A stretch of 11,759 bases of DNA from JBGTKH01 sp041744735 (GTDB lineage: Bacteria > Planctomycetota > Planctomycetia > Pirellulales > Pirellulaceae). Both the position numbers and the translations under genes were made by a program. The DNA lies in contig JBGTKH010000542.1 in assembly GCA_041744735.1 (NCBI GenBank), positions 1 to 11,759 on the forward strand, in the 5' to 3' direction. The notes below the pieces were generated by a model that worked only from the letters and a program-made list of their open reading frames with translations, was not told the origin of the DNA and ran no database searches. Shown piece by piece: positions 1 to 6,036 of this stretch. Each line of letters opens with the position of its first letter. Positions within the stretch are counted from its first letter, which is position 1.

Positions 1-228
1 CGTTAGCAAAGGCGTTGGGGAAAGTCCGACGTCGGCCGTTGGGATCGGCGACGGCGGTTTCCGTCAGCGTCTCGAAAACAAACTCAAGGCGGGTTTCTCC
101 CGCGGCGCCGTCGCGGTACGTCCCGGTCGGGACAGTGAGCCGATGGTCCGGTCGGCAACGTCCGAGAACGCTGTCGGCCGGTGGCTCCCTCGTAACGAGA
201 CGCGGAAGGACTCTTCCTTGTTCTTCAT
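1..228 (-). pseudogene. Possible frameshifted gene fragment at the left edge
   Basis: I do not recognise this gene. On the minus strand one frame stays open to the window edge and reads like a real protein, for example LTVPTGTYRDGAAGETRLEF followed by VFETLTETAVADPNG. That frame contains no ATG, GTG or TTG in this region. The neighbouring frame has an ATG at 228 preceded by AAGGA seven bases upstream, reads MKNKEESFRVS, then turns serine/arginine-rich and stops at 64. The simplest inference is one gene starting at 228 that suffered a one-base frameshift near 190-200, or a sequencing error there. It lies 42 bp downstream of the DUF4157 gene on the same strand, so the two may have been co-transcribed. 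Product and function are unknown, and the rest lies outside the window. Confidence 0.3.
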
Positions 229-270
229 CGATTGGTCCTTCCTGTCCACATTGGACTTGTGGAGGCAGTA

Positions 271-888
271 CTACGACCGCTGCTGACTTCTGCCCCGCCC
301 GGTTCGGCTTTCGCCGGACCGTTCCAGGACGTCCGATGGCAGCGGCTTGAGATTCGCATCGAACTCGCCGCCATTCACCGGAAGTCCCGGCTCGAACCAG
401 TGCGGCGCGACAACGGGTCGTGGCTCGGCGTCCGGCGCGGGCAGCCGTTCTTGAAGCACCGATCGATCCGATGGCTGATGGCGCTGCATCACATGAGTCA
501 ACTCGTGCCCCAGTAGCTGCAGGCCGTGCGCCGAGTTCGGATTGTACTGTCCCGGGGCGAAGTACAGATTCGATCCGTGCGTGAAGGCCAAGGCTCTGAT
601 CGAGGTCGCTTCGTGTCCCACGTGCACTCGTACGTCGGAAAAGTTGGTGCCGAAGAACGACTCCATCCGCTGGTGCACCGCGTCGGGCAACCGCTGCCCG
701 CCGCTGCGTGGGAAGCTGCTCAGGTGCGCCGGCAATTGTACGGCGGAACCGTTGCCGCGAGGCTGAATGGTGCGCTGCGTTCGATTTTGAACAACTTGTG
801 CCGCGACAGGCGTCCGCGGCAAGCCGTTGGTAGTGATACCATTTGACGAATTCGTAGGACGGACGCCCTCGTCCGTCCTATGTTTCAC
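271..888 (-). CDS. DUF4157/eCIS-core domain protein (metalloprotease-like), 5' end rewritten by a MITE
   Basis: The protein carries the DUF4157 (eCIS core, zincin-like) domain at about residues 66-137: LPDAVHQRMESFFGTNFSDV, then VRVHVG, AFTHGSNLYFAPGQYNP and LLGHELTHVMQ. The HELTH motif (H128, E129, H132) is the expected zinc-metalloprotease signature. In this family the domain sits next to extracellular contractile injection systems or toxins as a cargo/leader-like region; no injection-system structural gene is visible here. The C-terminal 65 residues are proline-rich and unrecognised. The GTG start at 888 and the first 20 codons lie inside a 111-bp inserted element, so this start is probably not native. 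With the element and one target copy removed, the frame continues upstream without a stop to 1082 (HVPARSPAIQGYFPNGLPRT) but still has no ATG or GTG. The gene may be a pseudogene; the domain assignment is firm. Confidence 0.75.
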   Translation of the reverse strand: MKHRTDEGVRPTNSSNGITTNGLPRTPVAAQVVQNRTQRTIQPRGNGSAVQLPAHLSSFPRSGGQRLPDAVHQRMESFFGTNFSDVRVHVGHEATSIRALAFTHGSNLYFAPGQYNPNSAHGLQLLGHELTHVMQRHQPSDRSVLQERLPAPDAEPRPVVAPHWFEPGLPVNGGEFDANLKPLPSDVLERSGESRTGRGRSQQRS

Positions 889-939
889 GCGGATTCGCTG
901 TCGGACGAGGGCGTCCTCCCTACAAACGGTATCACTACC
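829..939. mobile_element. 111-bp MITE-like element in the DUF4157 gene, 8-bp TSD
   Basis: Perfect 12-bp terminal inverted repeats GGTAGTGATACC (829-840) and GGTATCACTACC (928-939) are flanked by the direct repeat AAGCCGTT at 821-828 and 940-947, read as an 8-bp target site duplication. The interior has a second inverted repeat (854-875 against 902-923, 20 of 22 matching) and a small hairpin (855-864/871-880). It encodes no transposase, so it would need one in trans. Its ends resemble those of the element at 1273-1354 (10 of 12 bases). It supplies the GTG start and the first 20 codons of the currently open DUF4157 reading frame. Confidence 0.8.
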
Positions 940-1145
940 AAGCCGTTGGGAAAGTAGCCTTGAATGGCCGGGCTGCGAGCGGGGACATGGGCGTGGCCTC
1001 CTTCGGTTCTAAGCCACGAACATTGGCACGATGCTGATCCCAGGAGGAACGTCTGATAGTCTAACGCGCTGCGCGATTTGATTCAACGCGGTTGGGGCGG
1101 GGTTGCCAGGGTAAATCACTTTTTCAAATGGCAAAGGTTGTGACG

Positions 1146-1214
1146 CATCGTAACCCGAAGCGTCAGCGAGGAAAGACACGGAAAAACGCCTCGCTGACGC
1201 TTCGGGTTACGATG
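1146..1214. repeat. REP-like palindrome with 26-bp perfect arms
   Basis: The arms at 1146-1171 and 1189-1214 are perfect reverse complements (core AACCCGAAGCGTCAGCGAGG) around a 17-base loop. No flanking target duplication is visible, unlike the MITE-like elements nearby. The same sequence family recurs at 9910-10112 with the variant core GCGTAAGCGAGG. It can form a stable hairpin, but no T-run follows, so a terminator role is not supported. Translating it gives the NPKRQRG / LTLRV peptide strings often seen in spurious planctomycete ORF calls. Confidence 0.8.
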
Positions 1215-1272
1215 GAATCGCCAACGCAGATTGAATAACTGAATGGCCCCGGCCCCGGCATCATCCGTTGGC

Positions 1273-1354
1273 AGGTAGTGGTACAAGTTGCCGTAGCGGA
1301 AGTGGTGACACTTCCGAAGTCTCACGACTTCGGCTACCAAAATGTACCACTACC
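1273..1354. mobile_element. 82-bp MITE-like element, 8-bp TSD, just upstream of the pheA promoter
   Basis: Terminal inverted repeats GGTAGTGGTAC (1273-1283) and GTACCACTACC (1344-1354) are flanked by the direct repeat CGTTGGCA at 1265-1272 and 1355-1362, an 8-bp target duplication. The interior contains two overlapping hairpins: CGGAAGT/ACTTCCG (1296-1302/1309-1315) and CCGAAGTC/GACTTCGG (1313-1320/1326-1333). It has no coding capacity. The ends match the element at 829-939 in 10 of 12 positions while the interior differs, as expected for sister elements mobilised by one transposase. Confidence 0.8.
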
Positions 1355-1369
1355 CGTTGGCACGCTTAG

Positions 1370-1398
1370 TTGACACCCGCATGCGGCGGCGTTAAAAG
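1370..1398 (+). promoter_or_regulatory. Predicted sigma70-type promoter for the pheA gene train
   Basis: A perfect -35 hexamer TTGACA (1370-1375) is followed after exactly 17 bases by TAAAAG (1393-1398, 4 of 6 matches to TATAAT). Transcription would start near 1405, leaving a leader of about 60 bases before pheA. No phenylalanine-rich leader peptide or clear attenuator pair is visible in that leader. The -35 box begins only 16 bp downstream of the MITE-like element's right end. Confidence 0.55.
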
Positions 1399-1463
1399 AG
1401 GGCGCGGGCTGGTTGTAATCGAGTTCGCGAGTACATGCCTTGCGACCAGCGTTGCATTAGAGA

Positions 1464-2555
1464 ATGACCATGGCGAAGCGCACAGCCAACAAAGCCGACC
1501 TGCAAAAACAAATCGAACAGATGGACCGGGCGCTGATCCGATTGCTCGGTGAACGCACCAAGCTGGTACAGCAACTGCTTCACGCGAAGAAAGCAGACGG
1601 CGAGCCGCTGTACGATGTTGCGGAGGAACAGGAGATTCTGCGCCGCGCGGTTGAGCACAACAAGAGTGCATTGGACGAGCGTTCGGTGCGGGCCGTATTT
1701 CGCGAGTTGGTCAGCGGCTCACGTGCGCTGGTTAAGCCCGTGCGTGTGGCGTACTTGGGGCCGCAGTATAGCTACAGTCACTTGGCGGCCATCGAGCGCT
1801 TCGGGCACAGCGTCGAGTTAGCTCCCGTGGCGATGATCTCCGCGGTGTTCGAGGAGGTCAATCGTCACCACGCCGATTTTGGGATCGTGCCGATTGAGAA
1901 TTCCACCGACGGCCGCATTGTGGACACGCTCGACATGCTGGCCCGCCAGCCGGTGCGGATTTGCGGCGAAGTGCAATTGCGAATTCACCACAATCTGCTG
2001 TGCAAATGCCAGCGGTCGGAAATCCGCGAAGTGTACAGCAAGCCGCAGGCTTTGTCACAGTGTCGCGATTGGCTGGCGAAACATCTGCCGGCGGCGCGCA
2101 CGGTCGAAATGAATAGCACCGCGACGGCCGCACAACTGGCCGCCGAGAAGCCCGGCGCCGCGGCCATCGCCAGTGTGCAAGCCGCAGTTAACTACGGACT
2201 GGACGTCATCGCTGCCAACATCGAGGATAACCGGAACAACATCACGCGCTTCGCCGTGATCGGCGACCAATCGCCGCGCCGCACGGGCAACGACAAAACG
2301 TCGCTGATGTTCGAGATCCCGCATCAGCCCGGCGCCTTGGCCGACGCCATGCAAGTCTTCAAACGCAACCGGCTGAATCTGACCTGGATCGAATCGTTCC
2401 CGATGTCCGGCACCAAGAACGAATACCTGTTCTTCGTCGAATTTGAAGGGCATCACGACGAAATGAAAGCCAAACGGACACTGGCCGCGCTGGAGAAGAA
2501 AACCGTGCGGATCGAAATGCTGGGCTCGTACGCCAAAACGGAGCCCGTTGAGTAG
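1464..2555 (+). CDS. pheA: Bifunctional chorismate mutase / prephenate dehydratase (P-protein)
   Basis: Converts chorismate to prephenate and then to phenylpyruvate in phenylalanine synthesis. The 363 residues fit the three-part P-protein. An AroQ-type chorismate mutase lies at about 12-90 (helical, LGERTKLVQQLLHAKK). The prephenate dehydratase lies at about 93-270, with VAYLGPQYSYSHLAA, PIENSTDG (143-150) and the catalytic NNITRF motif (258-263, Thr261). A C-terminal ACT domain (about 278-357) carries GALA at 290-293 and ESFP at 310-313. In E. coli the corresponding GALV and ESRP motifs bind the inhibitor phenylalanine; Arg is replaced by Phe here, so feedback may differ. An alternative ATG at 1470 (MAKRT) sits six bases after TAGAGA and is an equally possible start. 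It is first in the gene train, followed after 101 bp by DAHP synthase. Confidence 0.95.
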   Translation: MTMAKRTANKADLQKQIEQMDRALIRLLGERTKLVQQLLHAKKADGEPLYDVAEEQEILRRAVEHNKSALDERSVRAVFRELVSGSRALVKPVRVAYLGPQYSYSHLAAIERFGHSVELAPVAMISAVFEEVNRHHADFGIVPIENSTDGRIVDTLDMLARQPVRICGEVQLRIHHNLLCKCQRSEIREVYSKPQALSQCRDWLAKHLPAARTVEMNSTATAAQLAAEKPGAAAIASVQAAVNYGLDVIAANIEDNRNNITRFAVIGDQSPRRTGNDKTSLMFEIPHQPGALADAMQVFKRNRLNLTWIESFPMSGTKNEYLFFVEFEGHHDEMKAKRTLAALEKKTVRIEMLGSYAKTEPVE

Positions 2556-2656
2556 CGGCGACTCATTGTTTGACGGCGAGCCTCCTCTCGACGGACTTTG
2601 GGCTGTTGTGCTAGGCTTTGTCGGAAATCCCACACATTCAATAGTGCGTTCCTGCC

Positions 2657-3694
2657 TTGATTATCATCCTGAAATCGAACGTCACCGAGTCCCAGATTGC
2701 CCATGTTGTTGAGCGCGTGGAAGCGCTTGGGTTAAAGGCCCACCTCAGCCGCGGCACGTATCGCACGATTATCGGTGTGATTGGCGACGAAGATCAATTG
2801 CGCAGCGCACCGCTGCGGGCGATTCCGGGCGTGGCGGACGTGATGCCCGTGCTGCCGCCGTACAAGCTGGCCAGCCGCGAAGCGCACCCTCAGCCCAGTG
2901 TCGTGGATGTCGGCGGGGTGAAAATCGGCGGCGGCCAATTGGCGATGATCGCCGGCCCGTGTGCGGTCGAAGAGCCAGAGCGGATGGAAATCATCGCCGC
3001 CGCGGTCAAAGCGGCCGGCGCAAACATCTTTCGCGGCGGCGCGTACAAGCCGCGTACCAGTCCGTATTCATTTCAAGGGCTGGGTGAAGAAGGTCTGAAA
3101 ATCCTGCGCGAGACGGGCGACAAATTCGGCATGCCTGTGGTGACGGAAGTGACCGACCCGCGGAATGTCGAACTGGTGGCTCAATACGCCGACATGCTGC
3201 AGGTGGGCGCCCGCAACATGCAGAACTTTGCGCTGCTGACGGAAGTCGGCAAGACCCGCAAGGCCGTGCTGCTGAAACGCGGCATGAGCGCCACGATCGA
3301 GGAATTGTTGATGAGTGCCGAATACATCTTGTCTCAAGGCAACACCAACGTCGTGCTCTGCGAGCGTGGCGTGAAGGGCTTTGATAAGGTGACTCGCAAC
3401 TTGTACGACGTAGCCGCGGTTGCCGTCGTGAAGGGATTGTCGCACTTGCCGATCATTGTCGATCCCAGCCATGCGACCGGCCGGCCCGATTTGATTCCGC
3501 CGTGTGCATTGGCCGGTGTGGCAGCCGGGGCCGACGGCGTACACATCGAGGTGCACAACTGTCCCGAAGAAGCGAAGTCCGATGGTCAACAGGCGTTGCT
3601 GCCCGAACAGTACGCGGAAGTGGCGGGCCAGATTCGTAAGCTCGCGGAACTTTTCGGCAAGACAATCTCCCCGCTACCCGGAGCTATGGCATGA
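2657..3694 (+). CDS. aroF: 3-deoxy-7-phosphoheptulonate (DAHP) synthase, type I-beta with N-terminal ACT-like domain
   Basis: Condenses phosphoenolpyruvate with erythrose 4-phosphate, the first step of the shikimate pathway. The start is TTG: an in-frame stop lies at 2642 and no ATG is available before conserved sequence begins. With this start the four predicted metal ligands are C102 (GPCAVE), H272 (DPSHATG), E298 (HIEVHN) and D309 (SDGQQ), the same numbering I recall for Thermotoga maritima DAHP synthase, which strongly supports it. Residues 1-70 form the ferredoxin/ACT-like domain that mediates Tyr/Phe inhibition in that subfamily. The barrel carries FRGGAYKPRTSPYSFQG (125-141), VGARNMQN (183-190) and LLKRGM (205-210). 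The symbol is the common annotation choice; aroG or aroA(I-beta) are used too. Its stop overlaps the tpiA start in ATGA, so translation is probably coupled. Confidence 0.95.
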   Translation: MIIILKSNVTESQIAHVVERVEALGLKAHLSRGTYRTIIGVIGDEDQLRSAPLRAIPGVADVMPVLPPYKLASREAHPQPSVVDVGGVKIGGGQLAMIAGPCAVEEPERMEIIAAAVKAAGANIFRGGAYKPRTSPYSFQGLGEEGLKILRETGDKFGMPVVTEVTDPRNVELVAQYADMLQVGARNMQNFALLTEVGKTRKAVLLKRGMSATIEELLMSAEYILSQGNTNVVLCERGVKGFDKVTRNLYDVAAVAVVKGLSHLPIIVDPSHATGRPDLIPPCALAGVAAGADGVHIEVHNCPEEAKSDGQQALLPEQYAEVAGQIRKLAELFGKTISPLPGAMA

Positions 3695-4446
3695 GACGCA
3701 AATTTATTGCCGGCAACTGGAAGATGAATCTGACGCGCAGCGAGGCGGTGACTCTGGCGCGCGGGCTGGCGAACAAGATCGGCCCGACGAGCAAGTTCGA
3801 CGTGGCCGTCTGTCCGCCGCACGTATACTTGGACGCGGTCGCTCACTCACTGCAGGATTCGGCGGTAGCTCTGGGCGCTCAGAACATGTATCACGAGGCC
3901 AACGGGGCTTTCACCGGCGAAGTCAGCGCCAGCATGTTGCTTGATCTCGGCTGCACCTATGTGATCTTGGGGCACAGCGAGCGGCGGCACATCTTGGGCG
4001 AATCGAATCAGGACGTAAATAAAAAGGTTCTCGCTGCGCTAGCCGCTGGACTAACACCGATTGTCTGTGTCGGCGAAACATTGGCCGAACGCGAAGCGGG
4101 CAGAACCCAGCAGGTGGTTTCCGAGCAGTTCGACGATTCACTAGCAGGCCTCTCTGTCGAGCAGGCCGGCCGGATCGTGATCGCTTACGAGCCCGTGTGG
4201 GCCATCGGCACGGGCAAAGTCGCCACGCCCGAGCAGGCAGAAGAGGTGCACGCCGATCTTCGCAGGCTTCTGGAAACTCGCTACAATGCCGACGTTGCGA
4301 CTGCCGTGCGGATTCAATACGGCGGCAGCGTGAAAGCCGAAAACGCCGCCGAGTTACTGTCGCAACCGAACATCGACGGCGCACTGGTCGGCGGAGCTTC
4401 ATTGAAGGTTGACAGCTTTATGGGAATCATCGCATCATTCGTTTGA
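3691..4446 (+). CDS. tpiA: Triosephosphate isomerase
   Basis: Interconverts dihydroxyacetone phosphate and glyceraldehyde 3-phosphate in cytosolic glycolysis and gluconeogenesis. All TIM signatures are present: AGNWKMN with catalytic Lys11, the ILGHSERR loop with His95, AYEPVWAIGTGK with catalytic base Glu167 and the mobile loop 6, and QYGGSVK and GALVGGASL for phosphate binding. At 251 residues the length is normal. It overlaps the DAHP synthase gene by 4 bp. Its last eight codons plus the following bases are tandemly duplicated immediately downstream (4417-4492), leaving an extra 8-codon ORF before secG. The protein itself looks intact and complete. Confidence 0.97.
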   Translation: MRRKFIAGNWKMNLTRSEAVTLARGLANKIGPTSKFDVAVCPPHVYLDAVAHSLQDSAVALGAQNMYHEANGAFTGEVSASMLLDLGCTYVILGHSERRHILGESNQDVNKKVLAALAAGLTPIVCVGETLAEREAGRTQQVVSEQFDDSLAGLSVEQAGRIVIAYEPVWAIGTGKVATPEQAEEVHADLRRLLETRYNADVATAVRIQYGGSVKAENAAELLSQPNIDGALVGGASLKVDSFMGIIASFV

Positions 4447-4492
4447 AAGGACAATTTATGGGAATCATCGCATCATTCGTTTAAAAGGACAA
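4417..4492 (+). repeat. 38-bp tandem duplication of the tpiA 3' end and ribosome-binding site
   Basis: Units 4417-4454 and 4455-4492 are identical except for one base (G at 4445, A at 4483), which turns the tpiA stop TGA into TAA. Each unit holds TTTATGGGAATCATCGCATC, the end of the gene, the stop, and an AAGGACAA ribosome-binding sequence. The second unit therefore forms an 8-codon ORF (MGIIASFV, 4458-4484) with AAGGA seven to eight bases upstream, and the second AAAAGGA then serves secG. Confidence 0.95.
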
Positions 4493-4496
4493 AGCC

Positions 4497-4922
4497 ATGC
4501 AGTATTTCTTTGGCATCACAATGTTTCTGATGGCCCTGTTTCTGATCCTGCTGGTGCTGGTCCAGCGAGGACGCGGCGGCGGGCTCTCGGGAGCGCTGGG
4601 CGGCATGGGGGGCCAAAGCGCGTTCGGCACCAAGGCCGGCGACCTGTTCACGCGAGTCACGATGATCTCCGCCGCCGTGTGGATCTTGCTGTGCATGGCC
4701 TCGATCAAAGTCCTTAGCACTCAGCCAGACAAATTCGGCGGCAGCGGCCGGCCGGCGGTCGGCGCCCCTGCCGCCCCCGACGCTAAGAAGGACAAAGACG
4801 GCAAGGCCGCGACGGGCGACGCGGACAAAGATTCGTCGACGAAGGCGGAAACGGCGGGCGGATTGAGCAGCGGTGCACCGGCGGAGTCCACTTCTCCCAG
4901 TTCTGGCGAAAAGAAAGAGTAA
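4497..4922 (+). CDS. secG: Preprotein translocase subunit SecG, with a long hydrophilic tail
   Basis: SecG is the small accessory subunit of the SecYEG inner-membrane protein-export channel. The N-terminal 75 residues match the family: a first membrane helix at about 4-22 (FFGITMFLMALFLILLVLV), the conserved cytoplasmic loop VQRGRGGGLSGALGGMGGQS followed by AFGTKAGDLFTRVT, and a second helix at about 54-72. The remaining 67 residues are low-complexity (Ala, Lys, Asp, Ser, Pro, Gly rich) and unrelated to core SecG, making the protein longer than the usual 75-110 residues. Extended charged tails occur in some phyla; a specific role is unknown. The start ATG follows AAAAGGA with eight intervening bases. 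It lies 50 bp after tpiA, behind the duplicated segment. Confidence 0.92.
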   Translation: MQYFFGITMFLMALFLILLVLVQRGRGGGLSGALGGMGGQSAFGTKAGDLFTRVTMISAAVWILLCMASIKVLSTQPDKFGGSGRPAVGAPAAPDAKKDKDGKAATGDADKDSSTKAETAGGLSSGAPAESTSPSSGEKKE

Positions 4923-4929
4923 CCCGCAC

Positions 4930-5017
4930 GGGGTCGGGAGTCTTTTTCCGCTTGGGCCCGTCACCGGCCACTCGACGCTCGATCCGACTTGGCCCAAGCG
5001 GAAAAAGACTCGACCCC
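4930..5017. repeat. Long inverted repeat (27-bp arms) between secG and yicC
   Basis: Left arm 4930-4958 and right arm 4991-5017 pair over 27 bp (core AGTCTTTTTCCGCTTGGGCC against GGCCCAAGCGGAAAAAGACT) with a two-base bulge (GG) in the left arm and a 32-base loop. The right arm is not followed by a T-run, so rho-independent termination is not supported. It could stabilise or process the transcript between secG and yicC. No flanking target duplication was found. Confidence 0.8.
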
Positions 5018-5045
5018 CTTCGCACTTTCATTTGAGGATTCCATC

Positions 5046-5930
5046 TTGCTCTTGAGCATGACCGGACACGGCGAATCGCACTGCCAGCAGAATGGTATGG
5101 CGGTGGCCGTGGACGTGCGCACGATTAACAATCGCTACTTCAAGCTCTCGGTGCGGATGAACGAGGGCTACAGCGCTTTAGAGTCGTCGATCGAAACCGT
5201 TGTCCGCCAACATGTCCGCCGCGGCACCGTGCAAGTGAACGTGCGCGTGGACCGCGAGCCATCGCCGGACGACTATAAGCTGAACGAAGTTGTGCTGGCC
5301 AGCTATTGTCAGCAATTGAAAAAGCTGTCCGACTACTCGCACGAGGCCGAGCCAATTCAACTGGAATCACTATTGAGCTTGCCCGGCGTGGTCGATGAGC
5401 GTGCGGCTCGCAAACTGGACGCTGAAGCAGACTGGCCGCTGATCGAGAAGACGTTGAATGCGGCGCTGGAAAACCTGGCACACATGCGCACCGACGAAGG
5501 CCGCGCGATGGCGGCGGACTTGAAGGTGAACTGCCAAATCGTTTCCGATCAATTGCAAGCGATCGAGAAGCGTGGGCCGTTGGTCGTCGACGCGTATCGC
5601 AGCCGGCTGTCCGAACGGCTGAACAATCTGCTCGCTCAGTATCAAGTCAGCATCGAGGCGGGCGACCTCATACGCGAAGTCGCGATGTTCGCCGAACGCA
5701 GCGACATCTCGGAAGAAGTCGTCCGGCTGCGAAGTCACCTGGAGCAGTTCGACAAGATTGCCGAGCAGGAAGAAAGCAGCGGGCGGAAGCTGGACTTCTT
5801 GACGCAGGAAATGTTCCGCGAGACGAACACCATCGGCTCGAAAGCCAACGACGCCGAGATCGCTCGCCACGTGATCGAAATCAAAGCCGCCGTCGAACGC
5901 ATGCGCGAGATGATTCAGAACGTGGAGTGA
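5046..5930 (+). CDS. yicC: YicC/YloC-family endoribonuclease
   Basis: YicC proteins are endoribonucleases, implicated in E. coli in decay of small RNA RyhB. Both family domains are present. The N-terminal YicC-like region begins LLSMTGHGES and contains AVDVRTINNRYFKLSVR. The C-terminal DUF1732 region ends SSGRKLDFLTQEMFRETNTI, then GSKANDAEIARHVIEIKAAV and ERMREMIQNVE, nearly the family consensus. I place the start at TTG 5046: it follows GAGGA by seven bases and puts the SMTG motif at residues 4-7, as in relatives. The longer reading from TTG 4989 would be partly encoded by the right arm of the upstream hairpin and is unlikely. The resulting 294 residues fit the family. It lies upstream of gmk, an arrangement common in bacteria. 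Confidence 0.92.
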   Translation: MLLSMTGHGESHCQQNGMAVAVDVRTINNRYFKLSVRMNEGYSALESSIETVVRQHVRRGTVQVNVRVDREPSPDDYKLNEVVLASYCQQLKKLSDYSHEAEPIQLESLLSLPGVVDERAARKLDAEADWPLIEKTLNAALENLAHMRTDEGRAMAADLKVNCQIVSDQLQAIEKRGPLVVDAYRSRLSERLNNLLAQYQVSIEAGDLIREVAMFAERSDISEEVVRLRSHLEQFDKIAEQEESSGRKLDFLTQEMFRETNTIGSKANDAEIARHVIEIKAAVERMREMIQNVE

Positions 5931-5940
5931 CGCCGCAGCG

Positions 5941-6007
5941 TTTTGGTCATGGGGATTTGGAGTTTTGCATTTGTTTGAGATTTGGTGCTTGGTTTTTGGG
6001 ATTTGGC
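5941..6007 (+). repeat. G/T-rich, strand-asymmetric intergenic sequence
   Basis: In the 106-bp gap between yicC and gmk, about 84% of these bases are G or T on the plus strand, with recurring ATTTGG/TTTGG words and almost no C. No clear period or hairpin is seen. It is unlike the surrounding GC-rich coding DNA and translates in a minus-strand frame to KTKHQISNKCK, a string I recall from spurious ORFs in other genomes, so it is probably a dispersed intergenic repeat. Confidence 0.45.
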
Positions 6008-6036
6008 TCCGACTTCGCCAAACTAGATAGTTCCCG

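Noticed and set aside
64..249. 61-codon minus-strand ORF as a complete small gene
   Set aside because: After the first dozen residues it is Ser/Arg-rich like an out-of-frame reading, and the adjacent frame looks more protein-like; treated as a probable frameshift instead.
1..1085. Complete contractile injection system near the DUF4157 gene
   Set aside because: No sheath, tube, baseplate or AAA+ ATPase gene is in the window; the domain alone does not prove a system.
1116..1340. 74-codon minus-strand ORF
   Set aside because: It spans the REP-like palindrome and the 82-bp element; its peptide is entirely repeat-derived.
1399..1463. Phenylalanine attenuator or leader peptide upstream of pheA
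   Set aside because: No Phe-codon run and no alternative stem pair; only a weak GCTGGT/ACCAGC match.
2055..2633. Minus-strand open frame of 192 codons
   Set aside because: Antisense shadow of pheA, which has complete domain motifs on the plus strand.
4930..5017. Rho-independent terminator after secG
   Set aside because: The T-run lies inside the left arm and none follows the right arm; the arms are too long and the downstream gene is on the same strand.
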